Of a DNA stretch of 64,000 nt, positions 51,768-60,205 are shown piece by piece (the first letter of the stretch is position 1; each line of letters starts with the position of its first letter). The notes below the pieces were generated by a model, which saw nothing but the letters and a program-made list of their open reading frames with translations, did no database searches and was not told where the DNA came from. This DNA is from Hyphomonas sp. (GTDB taxonomy: Bacteria > Pseudomonadota > Alphaproteobacteria > Caulobacterales > Hyphomonadaceae): positions 124,001 through 188,000 of the forward strand of contig WGNP01000001.1 in the NCBI GenBank assembly GCA_016124495.1, read 5' to 3'. A program made the position numbers and the translations under genes.

Positions 51768-54080
51768 CTACAAACTCAATGATCCGGGCAGACGCCCGCT
51801 ATCGTGAACCAGCTCGCCTTCAGTCGTGTCGACCGCCTGCATGGTGAGCGCGCCATTTTCCGGAAGCAGCACCCGCACGCGCGCGCCTTTCAAACCGTCC
51901 GGCCGGTTCTGAAGCGAAATCGAGCCGCCATGATCGGCTATGATGCGGTTCACGATGGCCAAACCAAGGCCGGTGCCCTTTTCGCGCGTGGTCACGTAAG
52001 GCTCCAGCAGCCGGTTTCGCACTTCGACAGGAAAGCCCGGCCCATTGTCTTCAATGACGATCTCCAGCCCGCCCACGTCGTGAGACAGGATGATGCGGAT
52101 ATGTCCGGAGACGTCGTTCTCGATCGGCAAGCCTTCGATGGCTTCGGCCGCATTCTTCAGAAGGTTGCCGAAAGCCTGCGCAAGCAGCCTTTCGTCGCCG
52201 AGGAATGGCGCCTCTGCGAGGTCCGTCTCGAGTTCGATCTCGATATCCGGCGAGACCACACTCTGGGCAAAGCTCGCGCCTTGAAGGACAGCGCGCATGT
52301 CGAAAGGCGCAATGCTTGGCTTCGGCATGCGGGCAAAATTCGAGAATTCCTCGACCATCCTCGCGATCTCGTCGACCTTGCGCAGAATCGTCTCGATACA
52401 GCGGTCGAACACACCGTCGGTATCATCAATCTTGGAAGCGTACCTCCGGCGAAGCCGCTCTGTCGACAGCATGATCGGCGTCAGCGGGTTACGGATCTCG
52501 TGCGCGATCCGGCGCGCCACATCGCGCCAGGCCAGCTGACGCTGCGCCGAAATCAGCCGCGTCGTATCGTCAAACGTGAGCACGCATCCGCCGGTCGCCT
52601 CCGGCGCTGACTTCAGCCGGATACTGCGCAGCTCGCCGTCCCGCGTCAGTTCGAGACTGGCGTCCACGGCGGCGTTGCGCTCGAACGTGTCGCGCACGAT
52701 CCGCTCGAAGATCGGCGCCACATCAGCCAGCAGGGCGCCTTCCGGCACCTCCTCCAGCCCCAGGATTTCGCAGGCCGACCGGTTAGCAAGCGTGATGCGC
52801 TCTTCCCGGTCCACGCGGATCACACCCGCGCCCAGCTCTCCCAGCAGGGTCTCCACGAAGCGGCGCCGGTCTTCCTCATCCTTCCGTGCACGGATGAGGG
52901 CATTCTGCTGGCCGGACAGCTGTTCGGTCATCGCGTTGAACGAGCTGCTCAGCGCGTGGACCTCGTCTACGGGGCCACTTACGGGCACGCGCACCTCAAG
53001 GTCCCCGTCCCGTACGGAATGCGCCGCCGAGGCGAGGCGGCCGATCGGACCGGTGATCCGGCCAGCCGCTTCAAGGCCCAGGCGGCCCGCGAGCAGCAGA
53101 ACCAGGCCCACGATCTGGGCATACCCGATCACGAAGATTGCCTGCAGGCGGCCGCTGTTGCGCTTGGCAGCGTTGTATTCCTCAAGGGCCGTCTCGGCCT
53201 CGCGCAGGGATCTTGCGGCGTTGCGGTCAAACACTTTTACCGCGTAGATATAGCCATCGACCGGTGCGGAAATCCGGATCAGCGCGGTCGCAATGCCGCG
53301 CCCTTCGTAGAGCGTGGTTGCCACCGCGCCGCCATCTGCTTCCTGGAACGCCGCTTGCGGGGGAGACAGCAGGATTGCATCCTGCACGCTGGCCTCTGCG
53401 ATGAGATCCACACCGTCAGGGCCGAGAATGGCAATCGTCAGGAATTCCCGGATCGCGAGTTCGGAGCGCAAGCCGTCAAAGAACTCGGTAGACGCAAGGG
53501 CGGCGACTTCCGGTGTGCCGGTGCCCGCGAGCGACTGGTCGACCTGCTTGGCGAAATTCTCTACGTCCATCGCGGCCAGGCGCATGTCGGACTCGAACTT
53601 CGTCTGGAAGTTGTCGACATATGACCGGAAGATTTCGGTATTCTTCTCCATCAGCTGGTCGACGCGTTCACCGATCCAGCGGTCGAGCCCGCGCGTGATG
53701 AAGGCGCCCATGAACACGGCCACAACCAAAGATGGAATGAGCGCCGAGAAGCCGAAAAGCAGCACGAACCGGCGGGCCAGCTTCCCGCCTCCGTCATTGC
53801 TGTCGCCGCGGATGGCCAGGTATTCGCGCACGACGATCACTGCGAGCACGATCAGCAAGACGAAGTTCAGCCCGAGCAGCCAGGGCGTGGCGCCGGCGGT
53901 CGGATCATTTGGCGCGGCGCCGGATATCGCTATAAAAGTCGCAAACACCGCGACGAGGCCCGCGATGATGAAAAGGCCCTCAAAGAGGGCCCAGCTGGCT
54001 TTGGTCGTGGTTGGACTTATAGCTGTCGACACGCAATCCGGCTCAATAAGGGCCCCGGCCCCGTTGCAATCCGGACACAC
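51768..54080 (-). CDS. ntrY: Membrane sensor histidine kinase NtrY
   Basis: 770 residues. Four hydrophobic helices lie near 33-52, 60-80, 100-125 and 315-335, with a periplasmic-type segment between the last two; then HAMP (GRLASAAHSVRDGDLEVRVPV), a PAS domain (VIRVDREERITLANRSACEI), HisKA with phospho-His in RRIAHEIRNPLTPIMLSTER, and HATPase with EDNGPGFP and EKGTGLGLAIV. The annotated ATG (54080) is followed by CPDCNGAGALIEPDC, an unusual Cys-rich opening; a GTG 16 codons later would remove it. The AAGGG ribosome-binding site of the ATG is part of a strong hairpin directly upstream. Confidence 0.93.
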   Translation of the reverse strand: MCPDCNGAGALIEPDCVSTAISPTTTKASWALFEGLFIIAGLVAVFATFIAISGAAPNDPTAGATPWLLGLNFVLLIVLAVIVVREYLAIRGDSNDGGGKLARRFVLLFGFSALIPSLVVAVFMGAFITRGLDRWIGERVDQLMEKNTEIFRSYVDNFQTKFESDMRLAAMDVENFAKQVDQSLAGTGTPEVAALASTEFFDGLRSELAIREFLTIAILGPDGVDLIAEASVQDAILLSPPQAAFQEADGGAVATTLYEGRGIATALIRISAPVDGYIYAVKVFDRNAARSLREAETALEEYNAAKRNSGRLQAIFVIGYAQIVGLVLLLAGRLGLEAAGRITGPIGRLASAAHSVRDGDLEVRVPVSGPVDEVHALSSSFNAMTEQLSGQQNALIRARKDEEDRRRFVETLLGELGAGVIRVDREERITLANRSACEILGLEEVPEGALLADVAPIFERIVRDTFERNAAVDASLELTRDGELRSIRLKSAPEATGGCVLTFDDTTRLISAQRQLAWRDVARRIAHEIRNPLTPIMLSTERLRRRYASKIDDTDGVFDRCIETILRKVDEIARMVEEFSNFARMPKPSIAPFDMRAVLQGASFAQSVVSPDIEIELETDLAEAPFLGDERLLAQAFGNLLKNAAEAIEGLPIENDVSGHIRIILSHDVGGLEIVIEDNGPGFPVEVRNRLLEPYVTTREKGTGLGLAIVNRIIADHGGSISLQNRPDGLKGARVRVLLPENGALTMQAVDTTEGELVHDSGRLPGSLSL

Positions 54081-54085
54081 ATGAC

Positions 54086-54120
54086 GTGCCCTTAATGCAA
54101 CACTGATGCATTAAGGACAC
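54086..54120 (-). promoter_or_regulatory. 14-bp hairpin between ntrC and ntrY that includes the ntrY ribosome-binding site
   Basis: CCTTAATGCA (54090-54099) and TGCATTAAGG (54107-54116) are perfect complements with 7 bases between; in the minus-strand RNA four more outer pairs form (GTGT with GCAC, one G-U), giving a 14-bp stem. The AAGGG that would serve ntrY lies in the 3' arm, 7 bases before the ATG. There is no T run after the stem, so it is a poor terminator; RBS masking, RNA stability control or a protein operator are alternatives. Confidence 0.6.
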
Positions 54121-54138
54121 GGAAAGTGGCGTCGTCAA

Positions 54139-55512
54139 TCAGTCTTCTGCAATTCCAAGCGCATTGATCTTCGCGCGCAGGGTATTCCGGTTCATGCCGA
54201 GGAGCTGCGCCGCCCTGACCTTGTTTCCGGATGTCACCGACAGGGCGAGCCGGATCAGGGGACGCTCCACCCGGTCGATCACCGAGCTGTGCACCATCGA
54301 ATCGCCGCTCTCTCCGCCAGCCACGAGATCGCCCATGACGTAGCGGTGCAGCAGCGCCTCGACTTCGGCTTCAAAGCCGGCATGGCCACTCGCCTGCTCG
54401 GAGGCGCCCATGCGCATCTCGCGCTCGACATCCATCAGCGTGATGATCGAGTCGGAGCTTAGCACCGCAAGGCGGATCACGAGGTTCTCGAGTTCGCGCA
54501 CGTTGCCCGGCCAGTCATAGGCGGCCATCAGGTCGAGCGCCGATTTCTCGAACGTGCGGGCCGCGAGACCCTGGCGCTGCGCGCGGATCAGGAAGGCGCG
54601 GGCGAGTTCCGGAATGTCTTCCTTGCGGTGGCGCAGCGGCGGGATCGCGAGGCGCATCACGTTCAGGCGGTAGAACAGATCCTCGCGGAACTTGCCCTCC
54701 TCGACCAGCTTGCCGAGATGGCGCCGGGTCGAGGCGATCAGGCGCGCGCCGCCCGCGTCACGCAGCAGCTTGACCAGTTGCGCCTGCGCCTCGGCGGGCA
54801 GATCGCCGATCTCGTCGAGGTAAAGCGTGCCGCCTTTGATGTGCACCGCGCCGTCTGTGCCGTTCGCGCCGAACAGTTCGCGGCTGATCTCGGCGGCCGG
54901 CATGGCGGCCAGGTCAAGTCCGATGAACTTGCCATTCTTGGAGTGACCAAGCTGGTGGATCGCACGCGCGGCGAGTTCCTTGCCGGTACCGCTTTCGCCT
55001 TCGATCAGCACCGTCAGATCCGTGTTCATCACCTTGGCAATCAGGCGGTAGACTTCCTGCATCGCATCGGAGCGTCCGATCAGGGGGAGCCCTGCGTCCT
55101 GGACAGCCTTCTGCGCTTCCGGATGGATCAGCCGCTCGACGCTGGGCGAAGACTTCAAGGCACGGCGCACGAGGCTCGACAGCACGTCGATGTCGAACGG
55201 CTTCGGCAGGTAATCGAAGGCGCCGTGCTCCGCTGCCGAGGCGGCGGTGAGGATCGTGTTCTGGCCGCTCATCACGATGAAGGGCAGGTCCGGACGCGCC
55301 AGCTTCATTGAGGGCAAAAGGTCAAAGATCGAGGTGTCGCCCAGATAGACGTCGGTGACGACGACATCCCCTTCCCCGTTGCGTACCCAGCGCTGAAGGG
55401 CGTCGGGCGAACTGGTTGCACGCACTTCATAGCCTGCAGACACCAGCGTCTGGTTAACGATCAGGCGAATGCTCGCGTCATCTTCGGCGAGCAGAACGGT
55501 CTTATCGGCCAT
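54139..55512 (-). CDS. ntrC: Nitrogen regulation response regulator NtrC, lacking the GAFTGA loop
   Basis: 457 residues, response regulator of the NtrB kinase. Receiver (VLLAEDDASIRLIVNQTLVS, phospho-Asp in VVVTDVYLG), AAA+ domain with Walker A GESGTGKELAARAIHQLG and Walker B LYLDEIGDLP, C-terminal Fis domain (GNKVRAAQLLGMNRNTLRAK). Between RELFG and GGTLYLDE only ANGTDGAVHIK remains, about 10 residues shorter than in E. coli NtrC, and GAFTGA is gone. The same loss is known, from memory, for Caulobacter NtrC. I start at 55512 (MADKTVLLAEDD), 1 base after the ntrB stop; longer readings overlap ntrB. Confidence 0.93.
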   Translation of the reverse strand: MADKTVLLAEDDASIRLIVNQTLVSAGYEVRATSSPDALQRWVRNGEGDVVVTDVYLGDTSIFDLLPSMKLARPDLPFIVMSGQNTILTAASAAEHGAFDYLPKPFDIDVLSSLVRRALKSSPSVERLIHPEAQKAVQDAGLPLIGRSDAMQEVYRLIAKVMNTDLTVLIEGESGTGKELAARAIHQLGHSKNGKFIGLDLAAMPAAEISRELFGANGTDGAVHIKGGTLYLDEIGDLPAEAQAQLVKLLRDAGGARLIASTRRHLGKLVEEGKFREDLFYRLNVMRLAIPPLRHRKEDIPELARAFLIRAQRQGLAARTFEKSALDLMAAYDWPGNVRELENLVIRLAVLSSDSIITLMDVEREMRMGASEQASGHAGFEAEVEALLHRYVMGDLVAGGESGDSMVHSSVIDRVERPLIRLALSVTSGNKVRAAQLLGMNRNTLRAKINALGIAED

Positions 55513-55513
55513 G

Positions 55514-56575
55514 TCAGCCGGCCTCCACGAGTGGCAAAAGGACTGTGAACCGGGTCGATCCCGGCTGGCTGTCAACGCGTATCTGACCGCCATGTGCTGT
55601 AACGACTTCACTCACGACCGACAGCCCGAGTCCACGGCCACCCGACTTTGAACTCTGGAAAACATCAAAAATAGTCGCCTGGCGTTCACGCGGGATGCCG
55701 TGGCCATTGTCTTCAAATGAAATCAGCATGGCGCGCCGAAGACCCGAGCCGAGCCGGGCCTGCCGCATGCCAAGCCCAGCCGCATAGGCGGTGCGGATGG
55801 TCACTTCGCCCCGGCCATTGTCCTCGGAGGCCGCCTCGGCGGCATTGCGCACGATGTTCTGGAACGCCTGCTGCAGGTGGTCCGGGTCTGCCTGAATGTC
55901 CGGCAGCGAGGGATCGAACTCCCGCTTGAACTCGATCTTCGGCCCCATCGCCGCGCGCTCAGATGCGATCACCTTGTCCAGGAGCGCGTGAACATTGCAG
56001 CCCTGCATGCGCGGGGCGGAGAAAAGCTCGAATGCCGAAAGCCGGTTGACCAACCGTTCGATGCGGCGGGCCTCGTCCTTGATGATGTCCAGAAGCTCGG
56101 CCTGCTCCGCGAGCCCCTGACGCTCCAGCAACTGGGCCGCGCCGATGATGCCCGCCAGTGGATTCTTCACTTCATGGCCGAGAATGCGGCCAAAGCCGGC
56201 AGCGCCCGCAATGCCCTCGGAGGGATCGCGCGCGGGCGCTTCGCCGAGCACAAGGATGAAATCACCGCCGTCCACACAGCGCACGCGCACGTCGCAGATG
56301 GTACGCACCGGCACCGAGGGACCGGACACGGGCGTCGACGGCGCGGTGATCTCGGCAGGTTCGCGTGCCGCGCGGTCGATCAGCTCGAACAGCGGCGAGT
56401 CGTGATAGATCACTTCGCTCAGCGGGCGGTCGATCATCGCGCGGCGTGACAGCTGCAGGAGGGCTTCAGCCGCTGCATTCACATTGCAGATGCGCCTGCG
56501 GGCATCGATGTGCAGCAGGGCGACGGGCGCAAGCTCTGACAGGTTGGCAGGGCGCGTTTGATCAAGCGCAGGCAT
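55514..56575 (-). CDS. ntrB: Nitrogen regulation sensor kinase NtrB
   Basis: Cytoplasmic histidine kinase of 353 residues that phosphorylates NtrC and is normally controlled by PII. PAS domain (LLHIDARRRICNVNAAAEAL), HisKA phospho-His in ILGHEVKNPLAGIIGAAQLL, HATPase N-box near FQNIVRNAAEAASED, then EDNGHGIP and SGGRGLGLSVVSEV. It overlaps the 3' end of dusB by 14 bp, the classic nifR3-ntrB arrangement. Confidence 0.95.
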   Translation of the reverse strand: MPALDQTRPANLSELAPVALLHIDARRRICNVNAAAEALLQLSRRAMIDRPLSEVIYHDSPLFELIDRAAREPAEITAPSTPVSGPSVPVRTICDVRVRCVDGGDFILVLGEAPARDPSEGIAGAAGFGRILGHEVKNPLAGIIGAAQLLERQGLAEQAELLDIIKDEARRIERLVNRLSAFELFSAPRMQGCNVHALLDKVIASERAAMGPKIEFKREFDPSLPDIQADPDHLQQAFQNIVRNAAEAASEDNGRGEVTIRTAYAAGLGMRQARLGSGLRRAMLISFEDNGHGIPRERQATIFDVFQSSKSGGRGLGLSVVSEVVTAHGGQIRVDSQPGSTRFTVLLPLVEAG

Positions 56576-57566
56576 TTGAGACCAGCTCCTCGGGCGTTCT
56601 TTCGAGATAGGCCGCGCGCAAGGCGCAGACGAGTCCGGCCGGATCTTCTATCCGGCAGAGCTCGGACCGCAGTGCGCGCCGCGCAGGCTCAGGCATTGGC
56701 AGCGCAAGATGATCAATCGCCGCCGAGACATGCTTTCGCACCATCCGCAGACCGAGGTTCGGACCGTACAGGGCCAGCGAGTCTGCGATCTGCTCAACAA
56801 GGCTCTCGCATTGCGCCGCAAGATCCGGTGCGCGCCAGCGGCGCCCTTCAAGCGAAGCCAGAATTTCTCCGGCGAGCCAGGGCCGGCCCATCGCTGCACG
56901 TCCGACCATCACGCCGTGGGCGCCCGACAGCGCGAGCGCCGCCCTGGCCGAGGCCGGATCGCGAATGTCACCGTTGACGATGACAGGAACTGACACTGCC
57001 TCGACCGTATCGCGCACCGCAGCCCAGTCTGCCGCGCCGGTATAGAACTGGCAGCGCGTACGTCCGTGCACGGTCAGCATCTGGACGCCCCTGGCCTCGG
57101 CGATCTGACCGAGTTGCGGCGCGTTGCGGCGCGCATCGTCCCAGCCGAGGCGCATTTTCAGTGTCACCGGCCGATCGCCGGCGCCTTCGATGGCTGCGTC
57201 GATGATCTCGCCCGCGAGGCTCAGGTCGCGCATCAGCGCCGAACCGGACTGGCCACCCGTCACTTCCTTGGAAGGACAGCCCATGTTGATATCGATGACA
57301 TCAACGCCGGCTTCGGCCATCAGCTTAGCGCCCTGCAGCATGTCGCCGGGGCGGCGCGCGGCGAGCTGGACGATCCAGAAACCGGCACCTTCATGACGGC
57401 AGGTGCGGCGAACTACGTCCGGGCGGGCCCTGGCGAGCGTCTCGCCAGCGACCATCTCGGAGACCACCGCAGCGGCGCCAAATCGGACAGCTTGCCGGCG
57501 CATGGGAGCGTCCGTCGCGCCAGACATCGGCGCCAGCCAAACACGAGGTGCCTTAAATTTGATCAT
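56562..57566 (-). CDS. dusB: tRNA-dihydrouridine synthase (DusB/NifR3 family)
   Basis: Flavin enzyme reducing uridine in the tRNA D loop, 334 residues, TIM barrel. WLAPMSGATDAPMRR opens the fold; INMGCPSKEVTGGQSGSALM contains the catalytic Cys region, followed by VTLKMRLGWDD, LTVHGRTRCQFYTG and VNGDIRDPASARAAL. I start at 57566 (MIKFKAPRVW); a further upstream start is not conserved. It leads the ntr operon and is divergent from ispDF by about 128 bp, where the promoters of both should lie. Confidence 0.94.
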   Translation of the reverse strand: MIKFKAPRVWLAPMSGATDAPMRRQAVRFGAAAVVSEMVAGETLARARPDVVRRTCRHEGAGFWIVQLAARRPGDMLQGAKLMAEAGVDVIDINMGCPSKEVTGGQSGSALMRDLSLAGEIIDAAIEGAGDRPVTLKMRLGWDDARRNAPQLGQIAEARGVQMLTVHGRTRCQFYTGAADWAAVRDTVEAVSVPVIVNGDIRDPASARAALALSGAHGVMVGRAAMGRPWLAGEILASLEGRRWRAPDLAAQCESLVEQIADSLALYGPNLGLRMVRKHVSAAIDHLALPMPEPARRALRSELCRIEDPAGLVCALRAAYLERTPEELVSNACA

Positions 57567-57694
57567 TATGCCATTTTCACGAGTTTTACCGCAACGACAA
57601 GCGCACAAATCATGAGCAGCACAATATGCGTGCAGAAGGCGAGTTTCCCGCAGCGGGATAGTCACACCGGAACGGCTCGATTAAAAGCGAAGCG

Positions 57695-58825
57695 ATGACT
57701 CGCATAGCTGTTCTTATCGTTGCCGGAGGCAAAGGTCTCCGGGCTGGTGCAGAAGCGCCCAAGCAATGGCAGTCCCTTCTGGGGCGGCGGGTCGTGGACT
57801 GGTCCATAGACGCGTTTTCGCGCCATCCCGCGGTGACGGACATCGTGGTGGTCGCCAGTGAGGACCTCGGGGCGCCCGGCGCCGGGCAGCGGTTCCGCCG
57901 GGCGGACCCTGGCGCGACGCGGACGCAGTCGGTTATGAGCGGGCTTGCAGCGCTGACGCTGCCTGATGAAGCGAAGGTGCTGATCCATGATGCGGCCCGG
58001 CCAGGCATTGATGAGGTCACGATCAATGCCTTGATCGACGCACTGGATATCTCGGATGCGGCAGCGCCTGCCCTTTCAGTGTCCGATGCCCTGAAGACCG
58101 AAAAGCAGGGCCGGCTCAAAACCGTAGACCGGACAGGGCTTTACCGGGTGCAGACCCCGCAGGCCTTCCGCCTCGGCGCCATTTGCAGCGCGCTGGCGGC
58201 GGCAGGGCCGGACCTTGTGGACGACCTCGCGGCGGTCGAGGCGGCTGGCGCGCGGGTCACGCTGGTTGCGGGCTCGCTGCGCCTTTCCAAGATCACCTAC
58301 CCTGAGGATTTCGACATGATGAGCCGTCTGCTTGCGCCTTCAGGTGTGCCGCGTGTTGGCAAAGGGTTTGATGTTCACGAGTTTGAGGCGGGGGATCATG
58401 TCACGCTTTGCGGTGTCAAAATTCCTCACAGTGCCAGGCTGAAGGGGCATTCGGACGCGGATGCGGGCTGGCATGCTTTGACCGATGCCATCCTCGGAGC
58501 CGTCGCCCTGGGTGACATTGGTGATCATTTTCCGCCGTCCGACCCTCGCTGGAAGGACGCCGATAGCGGGATCTTTCTCAAACATTCTCAGGTTCTCGCA
58601 GAATCGAAGGGGTACCGGATCGACAGCTGTGACATCACCGTGATCTGCGAAGCGCCCAGGGTGAAACCCCACCGCGAGGCCATGCGTGCCCGAACCGCCG
58701 AACTCCTGGGCCTGCCCCTGGACGCCGTCAGCGTGAAGGCGACCACTACCGAGGGCCTGGGCTTCACCGGCCGGCGCGAGGGGATTGCGGCCGAGGCGAT
58801 TGCGGTCCTCGCGCCGCTGCGCTGA
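57695..58825 (+). CDS. ispDF: Bifunctional IspD/IspF of the MEP isoprenoid pathway
   Basis: Fusion of the cytidylyltransferase IspD (1-220: [42 protein letters not shown]) and the cyclase IspF (about 222-376: [78 protein letters not shown]). They carry out the third and fifth steps from DXP to IPP/DMAPP; the fusion is common in alphaproteobacteria. All metal and substrate motifs appear intact. Confidence 0.97.
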   Translation: MTRIAVLIVAGGKGLRAGAEAPKQWQSLLGRRVVDWSIDAFSRHPAVTDIVVVASEDLGAPGAGQRFRRADPGATRTQSVMSGLAALTLPDEAKVLIHDAARPGIDEVTINALIDALDISDAAAPALSVSDALKTEKQGRLKTVDRTGLYRVQTPQAFRLGAICSALAAAGPDLVDDLAAVEAAGARVTLVAGSLRLSKITYPEDFDMMSRLLAPSGVPRVGKGFDVHEFEAGDHVTLCGVKIPHSARLKGHSDADAGWHALTDAILGAVALGDIGDHFPPSDPRWKDADSGIFLKHSQVLAESKGYRIDSCDITVICEAPRVKPHREAMRARTAELLGLPLDAVSVKATTTEGLGFTGRREGIAAEAIAVLAPLR

Positions 58826-58895
58826 CCCGGCGGCAGCGTTTTCAGCCCGCCTGCTTCGTGACACTCTCCGGCAAAAGATACCCGGGAGAAACGCC

Positions 58896-59681
58896 ATGTC
58901 CGATATCCTGCTCACCGAGCATCGTGGTCACGTCACGGTCCTGACGCTTAATCGGCCCGAAGCGATGAACTCGCTGGACTATGACCTCTATGATGCGCTG
59001 GAAAATGCCGTGCGCTCTTCGCAGGCGCGGGTGATCGTAATCACCGGTTCGGGCACGCGGGCATTCTGTTCGGGCGATGATGTGAAGAAGATCCTCTCTA
59101 AGGGCGCACCGGTGACGCCGGAGCGGGCGGCGAAGGCGAAGGATACCGGCGGGCTCACACCGGCGGCGGACGCTCTTCTGCACACGGACATTCCGGTCAT
59201 CGCCGCGATTAATGGCTTTGCGCTCGGCTGGGGCGCAGAGCTATCGATCATGGCGGACATTCGCGTGATGGCGGATACGGCGAAGTGGGGCGAGATTTTC
59301 GTCAAGCGCGGGCTCTGCTGCGACGCGCCCGGGCTTGGACGGCTGGCCCAGCTGGTGGGCCGCGAGAAGGCGAGCGAGCTGCTGTTTACCGGCGACATCA
59401 TTGATGCCGCAGAAGCCAAAGAGATAGGCCTTGTCAGCCGCGTTGTGCCGCAGGCGGACCTGTTACCGACTGCGCTGGCCATAGCCGGGAAGATTGCCGC
59501 CAATCCGCCGCAGGCCGTGAAGGCGCTCAAAGCCGGGTTGCGCCGCACACTGGACCCCGATTGGCGCGATACCGGCAAATGGGCGATCACCGAAATCCGC
59601 AAGCTGATGCAGACGGAGGACGCGAAGGAAAGCGCCGCCGCCTTCATAGAGAAGCGCGATCCGGTCTTCACGGGCCGCTAG
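58896..59681 (+). CDS. Enoyl-CoA hydratase/isomerase (crotonase) family protein
   Basis: 261 residues. TLNRPEAMNSLD at the N-terminus, SGDDVKKIL and AAINGFALGWGAELSIMADI fit crotonases. In hydratase terms, the first catalytic Glu (in GAELSIMAD) is present, but the second, in the FGxPExxxG block, is replaced: the block reads WGEIFVKRG with Phe at that place. An isomerase or other crotonase reaction is therefore more likely than plain hydration. The ATG follows GGGAGAA. It sits between ispDF and pncC on the plus strand. Confidence 0.88.
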   Translation: MSDILLTEHRGHVTVLTLNRPEAMNSLDYDLYDALENAVRSSQARVIVITGSGTRAFCSGDDVKKILSKGAPVTPERAAKAKDTGGLTPAADALLHTDIPVIAAINGFALGWGAELSIMADIRVMADTAKWGEIFVKRGLCCDAPGLGRLAQLVGREKASELLFTGDIIDAAEAKEIGLVSRVVPQADLLPTALAIAGKIAANPPQAVKALKAGLRRTLDPDWRDTGKWAITEIRKLMQTEDAKESAAAFIEKRDPVFTGR

Positions 59682-59701
59682 TTGCCCTTTAGGTACACTC
59701 C

Positions 59702-60193
59702 ATGTTTCCAGAACGCCTGCGTAATCTCGCCATGCTGATCCTCGACGATGCCGAACAGGCGCGCCTTAAGATCGCGACCGCTGAAAGCTGCACCGGCGGC
59801 CTGCTCGCCGCGCTGTTCACCGAAATTCCCGGCTCCTCCAGCGTGTTCGAGCGCGGCTTCGTCACCTATTCGAACCGCGCGAAGGAAGAGATGCTGGGCG
59901 TGCCCGGCGACGCGCTGGCGGACTATGGCGCCGTGTCCGAACCGGTCGCCCGGATGATGGCCGAAGGCGCGCTCACCAACAGCCGCGCCAACATTTCGGT
60001 GGGCATCACCGGCGTGGCCGGCCCCGGTGGCGGCACCAGGATGAAACCGGTGGGCACCGTACACATAGCCTGCGCGCGGGAGAACCGGGCGATCATCCAT
60101 GAGCATCTGCAACTGGGGGAAATCAGCCGTGAGGCGATCCGCATGGCGGCCGTGGAGTCGGCGCTGAATCTCATTCAGGCGCAGATGCGCTGA
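59702..60193 (+). CDS. pncC: CinA-family nicotinamide-nucleotide amidohydrolase PncC
   Basis: Stand-alone CinA C-terminal domain, 163 residues, which deamidates NMN to nicotinate mononucleotide in the pyridine cycle. ATAESCTGGLLAALFTEIPG carries the catalytic Ser; GFVTYSNRAKEEMLGV and ISVGITGVAGPGGGTRMKPV are standard. It lies 20 bp after the crotonase gene and converges on the photolyase-like gene. The N-terminal MoCF-like domain of full CinA is absent, as usual for this form. Confidence 0.93.
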   Translation: MFPERLRNLAMLILDDAEQARLKIATAESCTGGLLAALFTEIPGSSSVFERGFVTYSNRAKEEMLGVPGDALADYGAVSEPVARMMAEGALTNSRANISVGITGVAGPGGGTRMKPVGTVHIACARENRAIIHEHLQLGEISREAIRMAAVESALNLIQAQMR

Positions 60194-60205
60194 GCGCCTG
60201 GCGGC

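Noticed and set aside
54086..54120. Rho-independent terminator after ntrC
   Set aside because: The stem is strong but AT-rich at its centre and is followed by GTCATGTG, not a T run; it also contains the ntrY ribosome-binding site.
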